Shown here: in pieces, positions 1 through 4,962 of the stretch
Position numbering within the stretch: position 1 is the stretch's first letter
Layout of the letters: every line of letters starts with the position of its first letter
DNA from: Pseudomonadota bacterium
Lineage (GTDB): Bacteria > Myxococcota_A > Bradymonadia > UBA4248
Direction of reading: 5' to 3'
DNA: 5,454 nucleotides
Assembly: GCA_009786045.1 (NCBI GenBank)
Contig: WQTY01000141.1
Span: forward strand, 675-6,128
Made by a program: the position numbers and the translations under genes
The notes under the pieces: generated by a model
The model's input: the letters and a program-made list of their open reading frames with translations, nothing else
Database searches by the model: none
Told to the model about the DNA's origin: nothing

Positions 1-1
1 T

Positions 2-874
2 TGCGGGCAAGGCAGGAAATGCGTGGTCGAGGCGGGTACACCGAAGTGCGTTGACTCGGGCACTGAGGACCCTTGTGCCGGGATAACATGTTCGACAGGT
101 CAGATGTGCAGTGCGAATCCATCAACTGGCGCCGGTGTCTGTCACACCGATTGCAGTAAGATTGATGATGGCTTTGTCTGGAGCTGGGAGCACTTTGCCT
201 GCATCCCTGCTGATATTGGCGGGTGCGAGCGCGACGCCGATTGCGAGATTGGCTACGTTTGTGACACTTACGAAGGCATATGCGTGGAAGGTGCACGCGA
301 GTTCAGGTTCGTTCGCATCGACGATCTTTCGCCCGTTGAATACAATGATACCAGGAAAGAGGATCCCGGTGTCGACATTGATGCCGTCGCGTTGAAAAAG
401 AAGGACACTGGGGCGTACTTCTATGCTGTCAGAGTTGCCGGTTATGCACGAGGCGATGGCAGCAGCTCAATCAGGGACAACTTTGCGTTCGATCCTCATG
501 CAGCATTGGGTAAACCAGACGCGTTCGTGAGCTATCCCACCAACACAGATACCTGCCACTACTACGTCGATCCGCGAGCCGCTGTAAAGAAATATACCTT
601 TGTTTCCCTTGGTGGTTTGGGGGGCTGGCTCATCCTCGAAATGGGCGCCGCCATCGAAGCAGGCGACATTCTGGATGTCCTCGAAGTGAGCGATTGCAAA
701 CTTGCCAGTACGATGAGTGCAGATGGCATGACGGCTGTCAAAGAGCCGGATGGTTTCAGGGTTCAGATTTCTACCTCCGAAGCAGCCAATGGCAAGTGGA
801 ACGTCGTCAACCAGGGCACTGTCACCAAGGGTATTTTGTCCACGACCATTACCAATGCGATGGTGAATCTGTAG
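2..874 (+). CDS. Secreted cysteine-rich surface protein, 5'-truncated
   Basis: The frame is open from the window edge, so the true start lies upstream and 290 residues are visible. The first 94 residues hold 13 cysteines, including the pattern C-x5-C-x5-C-x6-C around 'DADCEIGYVC' (residues 75-94). This resembles the disulfide-rich 'CxxDxDCxxGxxC' modules common in exported myxobacterial proteins. Residues about 98-290 have only two cysteines and look like a beta-sandwich: 'FVRIDDLSP', 'DPGVDIDAVAL', 'DPHAALGKPDAF' and 'FVSLGGLGGWLILEM' recall the 'ALGxPD...VSLGxGGxIxLEF' domain of bacterial surface proteins. The signal peptide must lie outside the window. Its role is unknown; surface adhesion or ligand binding is inference only. 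The first visible Val codon (GTG at 23) is internal to the cysteine-rich region and is not a credible start. The gene ends with TAG and faces the minus-strand gene beyond a repeat-rich gap. Confidence 0.85.
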   Translation, partial: CGQGRKCVVEAGTPKCVDSGTEDPCAGITCSTGQMCSANPSTGAGVCHTDCSKIDDGFVWSWEHFACIPADIGGCERDADCEIGYVCDTYEGICVEGAREFRFVRIDDLSPVEYNDTRKEDPGVDIDAVALKKKDTGAYFYAVRVAGYARGDGSSSIRDNFAFDPHAALGKPDAFVSYPTNTDTCHYYVDPRAAVKKYTFVSLGGLGGWLILEMGAAIEAGDILDVLEVSDCKLASTMSADGMTAVKEPDGFRVQISTSEAANGKWNVVNQGTVTKGILSTTITNAMVNL

Positions 875-884
875 GGCACCGAGG

Positions 885-898
885 GCAGACAGGTCTGC
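885..898 (+). terminator. Weak hairpin after the surface-protein gene
   Basis: GCAGAC and GTCTGC face each other with two bases between; the realistic form is a 5-bp stem with loop CAGG, 10 bases after the stop codon. It is followed by TTAACG rather than a T-run, so it is at best a weak or factor-assisted terminator. Confidence 0.25.
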
Positions 899-912
899 TT
901 AACGCGCCTTGG

Positions 913-932
913 AGGGGGGCCACGCCCCCTGC
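913..932. repeat. Degenerate GC-hairpin related to the T6 double-hairpin family
   Basis: GGGGGC (915-920) pairs with GCCCCC (924-929) across the loop CAC. The segment CCACGCCCCCTGCG matches CCACACCCCCTGCG of the copy at 4721-4784 in 13 of 14 positions. The T6 tract and the second RATGC hairpin are missing, so this may be a decayed or alternative version of the same family. Confidence 0.4.
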
Positions 933-987
933 GCCGCTATTGGTATGCGGGCGAACCGAGGCTCGCCCCTGCATGCCAATACGCGGC
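933..987 (-). repeat. Long bulged hairpin with TATTGG arms, containing a REP-like unit
   Basis: GCCGC (933-937) pairs with GCGGC (983-987); C982 is unpaired; 938-948 pairs with 971-981 through 11 pairs including one G:U. Inside, GGGCGA (949-954) pairs with TCGCCC (963-968). About 22 pairs form in total. Read on the minus strand, the outer part is GCCGC-[G]-TATTGG...CCAATA-GCGGC. This is the same plan as the two plus-strand hairpins at 4921-4953 and 4963-4994: a GC clamp, one bulged G, TATTSGG, then CCSAATA and the clamp complement. Confidence 0.6.
949..972 (-). repeat. REP-like unit (GCAG head), nested
   Basis: On the minus strand it reads GCAG, then GGGCGA, an 8-base loop, and TCGCCC. It matches the unit at 1052-1074 except for the second head base and the loop, which is where REP-type sequences normally vary. 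It occupies the apical part of the larger hairpin at 933-987. Confidence 0.55.
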
Positions 988-996
988 TACCCCCTG

Positions 997-1023
997 TGCG
1001 GGGCCTCAATCGCCGGCCCCGCA
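997..1023. repeat. 9-bp perfect GC-rich inverted repeat
   Basis: TGCGGGGCC (997-1005) is the exact reverse complement of GGCCCCGCA (1015-1023), with the 9-base loop TCAATCGCC. No T-run follows on either strand. It sits between the two REP-like units and may be a further repeat family or part of the same composite island. Confidence 0.5.
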
Positions 1024-1051
1024 ACGCCCGGCTGCGGCGACTGCATCGCGC

Positions 1052-1074
1052 GGGCGACCGGGACTCGCCCCTAC
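1052..1074 (-). repeat. REP-like unit with GTAG head
   Basis: On the minus strand it reads GTAG, GGGCGA, the 7-base loop GTCCCGG, then TCGCCC. A GTAG or GGAG tetranucleotide just 5' of an imperfect palindrome is the signature of REP sequences moved by RAYT (Y1-type) transposases in other bacteria. It is in direct orientation with the nested unit at 949-972. Confidence 0.55.
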
Positions 1075-1077
1075 AGA

Positions 1078-1137
1078 TTTTTTCGTGGGGGAACCCGTTC
1101 CCCCACCCCCCCTGCAATGCTGCGCATTGCTTTGGGT
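1078..1137 (+). repeat. T6 double-hairpin intergenic element, copy A
   Basis: A T6 tract (1078-1083) is followed by an inverted repeat GTGGGGGAAC / GTTCCCCCAC (1085-1094 / 1097-1106), a C-run with CTGC, and a second stem GCAATGC / GCATTGC (1114-1120 / 1124-1130, loop TGC). Copy B at 4721-4784 has the same order of parts, with paired changes in both stems. The right end lies 6 bases from the stop codon of the minus-strand membrane-protein gene. Confidence 0.7.
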
Positions 1138-1143
1138 CGTGCT

Positions 1144-1650
1144 TTAGACCTTCCCTTCCGCCATGAAGGCCAGCACAACAATCGCGACAATGATGCCGAT
1201 GTAGAGCAAAGACGCCAAAATGGCGGCGCCTAAATTTGTGCCTCCCCTGCGCTGAAGGAAGTCCAGTCTCTCAAACTTGCTCATGTCTTTAGACGCTTCC
1301 TTAACCGCAAGAAACCATTGTCTGTAAATTTTGTTCCCCAACATGCCAAATGTGACAAATATGGCGACATTGATAGCTCTGTCCACAACATCCGGCACAT
1401 TCCAGGTGATGGCAGTCAGAACACCCAGGCCCAGAAAAGTCAGGATGGCATATTTGTACATTTTTCTGTACACCAACCACAGAACGTTAAAAAATGCTGC
1501 ACCTATATTAAATCCCGATCCGGCAGCATTCCATTTTTTCGAAAAATAGGCCCACTTTTCTCCGACAAAAGCCTGTACTTCTGATTCTTCGTCGTGTTTA
1601 GAAGTATTTGACGCATCATCCACGAACGCATTGTTTCTGTCATCATCCAT
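1144..1650 (-). CDS. DUF2628-like small integral membrane protein
   Basis: This protein has 168 residues. An acidic, soluble N-terminus (1-25) leads to 'FVGEKWAYFSKKW' (28-40) and the amphipathic or membrane segment 'NIGAAFFNVLWLVYRKMY' (48-65). That arrangement resembles DUF2628, where a 'NWAAFFFGPLWxLYRKMY'-like motif precedes membrane helices. Further hydrophobic segments lie at 67-83, 92-108 and 138-163; the last is long and ends near the C-terminus. The function of the family is not established and no catalytic residues are visible. The ATG is preceded by GGGAG at a 7-base spacing, which supports this start. It lies 56 bases downstream of the lipoprotein gene on the same strand, so co-transcription is possible, although a promoter-like sequence also occurs in the gap. 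The family assignment is by motif memory and is moderately sure; membrane location is well supported. Confidence 0.75.
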   Translation of the reverse strand: MDDDRNNAFVDDASNTSKHDEESEVQAFVGEKWAYFSKKWNAAGSGFNIGAAFFNVLWLVYRKMYKYAILTFLGLGVLTAITWNVPDVVDRAINVAIFVTFGMLGNKIYRQWFLAVKEASKDMSKFERLDFLQRRGGTNLGAAILASLLYIGIIVAIVVLAFMAEGKV

Positions 1651-1657
1651 TTGCTGT

Positions 1658-1662
1658 CTCCC
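1658..1662 (-). promoter_or_regulatory. Ribosome binding site of the DUF2628-like gene
   Basis: On the minus strand GGGAG lies 7 bases upstream of the ATG, a standard spacing that supports the start at 1650. Confidence 0.6.
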
Positions 1663-1671
1663 AGGTCTGTG

Positions 1672-1700
1672 TTTATGGCAACGATGCCATGTATGGTCAA
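1672..1700 (-). promoter_or_regulatory. Possible sigma-70 promoter for the DUF2628-like gene
   Basis: On the minus strand TTGACC (1700-1695) and CATAAA (1677-1672) are 17 bases apart, matching the consensus at 5/6 and 4/6. A 6-bp inverted repeat ATGGCA / TGCCAT (1675-1690) overlaps the spacer and -10 region and could be an operator. The predicted transcript would have a leader of only about 15 bases. This is by eye and modest. Confidence 0.3.
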
Positions 1701-1706
1701 TTTACT

Positions 1707-3995
1707 CTATATCTCAGCCTTCTGCAAAAGGCCATTCAGAGTCTCCACCAGTGCTTCTTTGTCTTTGTCCTCACTTTTTGATTCGATGCTCGTCTTCCAG
1801 GCTTCGAGCTCGGTTTGGGGTGTTCCGAGTTTGATGAGAAGCGCAAGGGCATCCTGGCGAGCCTGGGTTGGACATGTGCCGGCCAGCAGAATGCCTTTGA
1901 GGGCTGCGGCAAATTTGGGCTTATCCCGTTGTTCGCGCACATATTCCCATGAAACATTATCTGGAATCAGGCCCCTGGGCGGGAACGTTTCTGTGCAATT
2001 TTTTGCATCCAGCAATTTGACGTGTGCGGAGAAGGCTTTTTTGGCGAGTTCTCGTCCCTCGGCAGTGCCATCATCGCGATCGTGCTCATCGCCATCCCAT
2101 CCCCAATTTTGAACATTCAAATAGTCTCTTGGGTTTTTCCACATATCTGGCAAAGATTTGACGCAGTCAATACGTGACACGTCATCCTTGGCTGCCCGGA
2201 TGAGCCTGACAACCGCACCAATGGCCTTGTCGCTGGCGTAGCTTCCCAAGCTGCTGCAATTGTCATTAATCACAGCGTCCTGACCTTCTTTTGATGCCTT
2301 CAGGAGCATTGCAATGACTTCGTCCTCATAGGACGCAGAACGTGTGAGAAAGGTCACGATGGATTTTCGGAACGCGTGATTTTCGTGGTAAATCTGGTCG
2401 ACGGCGAAAGATTCGAGAATGTGGTTATGTTTTGATGGGCCGTCTCCATTTTCAGGTGCGTTTTCTTCAAGAAGCCTGCCAAATAATCGCAAGCCTTTCT
2501 CTCTTAAATCATGATCTCTTTCTCTTGAGATGATTCCGCATGCAGTATTGAAAGTCTCTTCCTTAAAATTCCATATGTTGTCCTGCAAAGAGAAAATTTC
2601 GAAAACATCAAAAAGCAGTTGTAAAGCGGCAAACCGCGCACCACGATGGTCGTGCCGCATCACTTCAAGAGTGATATCTATGGCATTTTCGATCTTTTTA
2701 TAGATTTTTTGATATTCACCATAACTACAAGAACCACCGTCGCATAAATGCGCCAGGGCTTTGCCCGGATCGCAACTCAGCCAGCCATCATCATTGACAT
2801 CACATTGGCCGTGTGCCAATAGAATAGCGCCCAGCCTGGCAGCATCAAGCGTATCACCTTTGACCCACGCTTTGGTGGCTGCTTGGGGTTCTGGTAGTTC
2901 ATTGAGCAGTGCCAGCGAGCGTTTTAAGATGGCTTTTCCTTTAATGCGGCTGGAGTCCTCGTCAGTGCATTCGCTGCTGTCATCGCAAATGCAATCCGGA
3001 TCATACATCACGCCTGTTGCGTCGTAGAATGATTCGGTGAACTCTACCAGGAGGTCGTCTTTGTCGGTGTCCTTATCAGAATCCTGCTTGTAGAAATCGC
3101 ATAAGATCTTTGTGATGGTGGCTTTTGGCAGGCTGTCTGCCCTGGCCATGGCAGCAAGTTGCCATATGGCATGGCGGCGTGCGGGTTTATGACAGCGCCT
3201 GGCCATCAGGAGATTGGTGAGGGCCTGGACAAACGCATCCTTCCTGAACCAGGGGTAAAGCTGGTCATTCGAATATTGCCCCAGGTCAAACAATGATTCT
3301 GGCGGAAATGTGTTTGAGCAATTCTTTGCATCCAGCAGTTTAAGATATGCGTCAAAGGCGAGCGGTGCGATTTGTTGTTCAGCTTCGGGGATATCTTCGA
3401 GTTTAACGGACGTTTTCCACAAACCGACCAAAGTCTGGCCACAGCTGTTTCCTCTGTTTTCCCTGGTGAGTTTTGTGAGCATATCCAGGCTGGGCTGAGT
3501 GGCGTATATTCCCAGCGCAGGGCAAGCGTCATTAATGAGTGCGTTTTCGTTATTCTCAGCGGCCAGTGCCATCATCGCCAGAACTTCCGGTTCTGCCGTC
3601 TTGTTTGTTGCGAGGTAGAAAGCGCCCAACAGACGGATGGTTTCGTTTTTATGAAGGAGCAGGGATTTGGCAAGCGAAGCGAGATCGTCCTGACAGCCCG
3701 TTGCTGTGAGCTCTTCTGTGAGCAAACGCATGGCATCAGATGGCGTCAGGTTTTCTTTTCGTGCCAAAAGTGCGTCACGAAGTTTGTTGTTGTCCACCCA
3801 CAGGCTTTGGGCCACTTGGTGACATGGTACAGATTCTGCTGCAGCTGCATCGGGAACCTCATTGTCTTCGGCTATCACCTCCTGTTTGGCCACCTCGGTT
3901 TGTGGTTTTTCTTCCTTTGGCGTTTTCGAGCAGCCCATGAGCCCGGCTGTGGCGAGGCACAAGGTACAGGTGAAGGCAACACGTCTGAATTTCAT
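1707..3995 (-). CDS. Helical-repeat (HEAT-like) lipoprotein with internal duplication
   Basis: The start at 3995 gives 762 residues; it was preferred over an upstream ATG at 4067 because it begins a clean lipoprotein signal (MKFRR, hydrophobic core, lipobox L19-M-G-C22) and is preceded by GAGGAG. After C22 comes a charged linker (23-57), then a mainly helical body with HEAT/ARM-like helices such as those near 117-130, 450-464, 495-508 and 540-551. Residues about 116-283 and 537-723 are duplicated modules. Both carry 'INDxCxxLGxYA', 'KLLDAKNC' and 'FPP', with four cysteines in register (158/185/226/268 and 580/611/667/708). A middle section holds acidic, Cys-rich stretches (305-343) and a calcium-loop-like 'DVNDDGWLSCD' (399-409). 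It is predicted to be membrane-anchored and extracytoplasmic. Helical solenoids usually bind proteins, so a scaffold role is possible, but no function can be named. Confidence 0.87.
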   Translation of the reverse strand: MKFRRVAFTCTLCLATAGLMGCSKTPKEEKPQTEVAKQEVIAEDNEVPDAAAAESVPCHQVAQSLWVDNNKLRDALLARKENLTPSDAMRLLTEELTATGCQDDLASLAKSLLLHKNETIRLLGAFYLATNKTAEPEVLAMMALAAENNENALINDACPALGIYATQPSLDMLTKLTRENRGNSCGQTLVGLWKTSVKLEDIPEAEQQIAPLAFDAYLKLLDAKNCSNTFPPESLFDLGQYSNDQLYPWFRKDAFVQALTNLLMARRCHKPARRHAIWQLAAMARADSLPKATITKILCDFYKQDSDKDTDKDDLLVEFTESFYDATGVMYDPDCICDDSSECTDEDSSRIKGKAILKRSLALLNELPEPQAATKAWVKGDTLDAARLGAILLAHGQCDVNDDGWLSCDPGKALAHLCDGGSCSYGEYQKIYKKIENAIDITLEVMRHDHRGARFAALQLLFDVFEIFSLQDNIWNFKEETFNTACGIISRERDHDLREKGLRLFGRLLEENAPENGDGPSKHNHILESFAVDQIYHENHAFRKSIVTFLTRSASYEDEVIAMLLKASKEGQDAVINDNCSSLGSYASDKAIGAVVRLIRAAKDDVSRIDCVKSLPDMWKNPRDYLNVQNWGWDGDEHDRDDGTAEGRELAKKAFSAHVKLLDAKNCTETFPPRGLIPDNVSWEYVREQRDKPKFAAALKGILLAGTCPTQARQDALALLIKLGTPQTELEAWKTSIESKSEDKDKEALVETLNGLLQKAEI
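1827..2387 (-). repeat. Lipoprotein internal module, C-terminal copy
   Basis: Encodes about residues 537-723. Shared landmarks with the other copy are 'VINDNCSSLGSYA', 'KLLDAKNC', 'FPP' and C708. It is about 18 residues longer between the first and last cysteine than the N-terminal copy (128 versus 110), mostly from an acidic, Trp-containing insertion near 622-646. Confidence 0.75.
3147..3650 (-). repeat. Lipoprotein internal module, N-terminal copy
   Basis: Encodes about residues 116-283, with landmarks 'LINDACPALGIYA', 'KLLDAKNC', 'FPP' and C268. The DNA is also visibly similar around the shared 'KLLDAKNC' block (near 3313-3345 and 1991-2022), but clearly diverged, so the duplication is old. 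Confidence 0.75.
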
Positions 3996-3998
3996 GGG

Positions 3999-4004
3999 CT
4001 CCTC
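3999..4004 (-). promoter_or_regulatory. Ribosome binding site deciding the lipoprotein start
   Basis: GAGGAG on the minus strand, 3 bases before the ATG at 3995, is slightly close but clear. It supports this start over the upstream in-frame ATG at 4067, which would destroy the signal peptide. Confidence 0.6.
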
Positions 4005-4018
4005 TGATAAGATTGAGG

Positions 4019-4047
4019 TTGATTCGGTTGGGTGACAGACATATTCT
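4019..4047 (+). promoter_or_regulatory. Possible promoter for the beta-barrel gene
   Basis: TTGATT (4019-4024) and TATTCT (4042-4047) are 17 bases apart, each matching the sigma-70 consensus at 4/6. It would start transcription near 4054 and leave a leader of about 37 bases. It sits in the 95-base divergent gap between the lipoprotein and barrel genes. No convincing minus-strand promoter was found there. Confidence 0.35.
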
Positions 4048-4072
4048 GGCTGAAATATTCGCGTCATGAAAA

Positions 4073-4087
4073 GCGCAGTTTTTGCGC
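4073..4087 (+). promoter_or_regulatory. Hairpin in the leader just before the barrel start codon
   Basis: GCGCA (4073-4077) and TGCGC (4083-4087) form a 5-bp perfect stem with a 5-base loop, ending 3 bases before the ATG at 4091. There is no Shine-Dalgarno sequence in the usual place, so the hairpin occupies the ribosome landing site. It may control translation, or the gene may rely on a leader without Shine-Dalgarno. Confidence 0.35.
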
Positions 4088-4090
4088 CTC

Positions 4091-4714
4091 ATGAAAAATC
4101 TCAAAACTTGCGCTTACTTTCTGTTTACGCTCTTGCTTACCGCATGTCTTGCCATGAGCATTCCCGTTGCTGCCCATGCCGAAATCTACGATGAATCGGG
4201 CGAAACCCATGAGGTCTACGACCCCTATGAAACTTCACAGCAGGGGTTTTCGACCACAGGTCTGGAGCTCCGTTTGGGATTGGGTTATCTTGGGGGTATT
4301 GCTTCGGATTCGGTGGATAATGGCGCAATTTTTAATATCGACCTCGGCTATCGGTGGGACTGGGTTGGCTTTACGGTCGATTTGGGGCTGGGCGGTGTCT
4401 GGCTGGACAGGCTCACATTCTCAAGCAAGGATCGCTCGGATGCGAAATGGCCTTGCTTTATTGGCACATTGCATGTCAACGCGCTGTTTACCTACAATCT
4501 GGACAGGCTGGAAATCTGGGGAAAACTTGGGGGCGGTTTTGGGCTTGCCCTGATTTTCCCCACTTTGACCATAAAGGCTGCTGTGGGGGTCTCGTATCGT
4601 TTTACCGAAACGTTTGGCATGGGTGCCGACTTCGCTTACATGCCCATGCTGTCGATTTTCGGAAATGTCTATCACCTGATTGCGACCACAGGGCACCTTC
4701 GATTCCATTTTTAG
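4091..4714 (+). CDS. Exported outer-membrane beta-barrel-like protein
   Basis: The protein has 207 residues from the ATG at 4091. A TTG at 4082 is in frame but adds nothing to the signal. Residues 1-30 form a signal peptide with a likely signal peptidase I site after A28-H29-A30. A lipobox-like L16-T-A-C19 inside the hydrophobic core makes lipoprotein processing an alternative. The mature part shows alternating polar/hydrophobic, Gly- and aromatic-rich strands ('LELRLGLGYLGG', 'FNIDLGYRWDW', 'FTVDLGLGGVWL', 'LEIWGKLGGGFGLAL', 'VGVSYRF') and ends in 'HLRFHF'. A terminal Phe on an amphipathic strand is the usual signal for assembly into the outer membrane. Its size suits a small barrel of about 8 strands. 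No ligand or enzymatic role can be read from the sequence. It is divergent from the lipoprotein gene and followed 6 bases later by a repeat element. Confidence 0.8.
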   Translation: MKNLKTCAYFLFTLLLTACLAMSIPVAAHAEIYDESGETHEVYDPYETSQQGFSTTGLELRLGLGYLGGIASDSVDNGAIFNIDLGYRWDWVGFTVDLGLGGVWLDRLTFSSKDRSDAKWPCFIGTLHVNALFTYNLDRLEIWGKLGGGFGLALIFPTLTIKAAVGVSYRFTETFGMGADFAYMPMLSIFGNVYHLIATTGHLRFHF

Positions 4715-4720
4715 CCTTTC

Positions 4721-4784
4721 TTTTTTGTGGGGGAGCATTGCTCCCCCACACCCCCTGCGATGCCTGTTGGCATCGCTTGTGGGT
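4721..4784 (+). repeat. T6 double-hairpin intergenic element, copy B
   Basis: T6 (4721-4726) is followed by a 10-bp stem GTGGGGGAGC / GCTCCCCCAC (4727-4736 / 4740-4749, loop ATT), a C-run with CTGC, and a second stem GCGATGCC / GGCATCGC (4757-4764 / 4769-4776, loop TGTT). Both stems differ from copy A by paired substitutions. It starts 6 bases after the barrel gene's stop codon. The T-run is before the stem, so it is not a normal intrinsic terminator. Confidence 0.7.
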
Positions 4785-4861
4785 AGAGTGGCAGAGTGCA
4801 TCGTTTGGGGATTAAGATGCGAGCCTCCGCCAGGGAGGGTAATCTCCAGCCGTGAGGTCAT

Positions 4862-4888
4862 GTAGGGGCGTGGCGTGATGCGCCCCTA
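4862..4888 (+). repeat. REP-like palindrome with GTAG head
   Basis: GTAG (4862-4865) is followed by GGGCG, a 10-base loop and CGCCC; the wider inverted repeat is TAGGGGCG (4863-4870) / CGCCCCTA (4881-4888). Head and stem match the minus-strand unit at 1052-1074, with a different loop. Confidence 0.5.
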
Positions 4889-4920
4889 TGGGTTTGGTCT
4901 CCTCCACAAAAAAAGTGCGA

Positions 4921-4953
4921 GCGCGTATTCGGGCCAAAGGCACCGAATAGCGC
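4921..4953 (+). repeat. Bulged TATTCGG hairpin, first of a tandem pair
   Basis: GCGC (4921-4924) pairs with GCGC (4950-4953), G4925 is bulged, TATTCGG (4926-4932) pairs with CCGAATA (4943-4949), and GCC (4933-4935) pairs with GGC (4939-4941) around loop AAA, leaving A4942 unpaired. The plan matches the next hairpin, with different bases in the clamp and the inner stem. Confidence 0.65.
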
Positions 4954-4962
4954 TTCGCCGCA

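Larger units (their letters stand above)
875..1143. other. Convergent intergenic region filled with palindromic repeats
   Basis: This 269-base gap lies between two convergent genes. Short open frames here follow GC-rich palindromes and look like chance readings. In order it holds a small hairpin after the stop codon (885-898), a GC-hairpin with the 'CCACGCCCCCTGC' motif (913-932), a long bulged hairpin (933-987) containing a REP-like unit, a 9-bp palindrome (997-1023), a second REP-like unit (1052-1074), and a T6 double-hairpin element (1078-1137). Almost no base lies outside a repeat. The hairpins may help stop convergent transcription, but none has a proper U-run after its stem. Confidence 0.7.

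Noticed and set aside
1091..1100. GAAC-CC-GTTC resembling a second LexA box
   Set aside because: Spacing is 2 instead of 4 bases and it is the top of the T6 element's first stem, not near a promoter.
875..1143. CRISPR array or tRNA in the hairpin-rich gap
   Set aside because: There are no regularly spaced identical direct repeats and no cloverleaf with a TTCGA-type T-loop; the palindromes differ from each other.
694..1233. 179-codon plus-strand frame crossing the surface-protein gene end and repeats
   Set aside because: Overlaps the end of a real gene in another frame and reads through the GC-rich palindromes; low-complexity product.
3372..4007. 211-codon plus-strand open frame opposite the lipoprotein gene
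   Set aside because: Lies entirely opposite a well-supported gene; the translation is Cys/Phe-rich with no family features.
3996..4067. N-terminal extension of the lipoprotein from the ATG at 4067
   Set aside because: The extra 24 residues would bury the lipoprotein signal, and GAGGAG stands directly before the ATG at 3995.
4721..4749. Intrinsic terminator of the barrel gene
   Set aside because: The T6 tract precedes the stem instead of following it on the plus strand, and on the minus strand the stem is followed by A's. Termination by another mechanism remains possible.
4421..4861. 146-codon minus-strand open frame opposite the barrel gene
   Set aside because: Antisense to a gene with a signal peptide and barrel pattern; its start falls in the repeat region.
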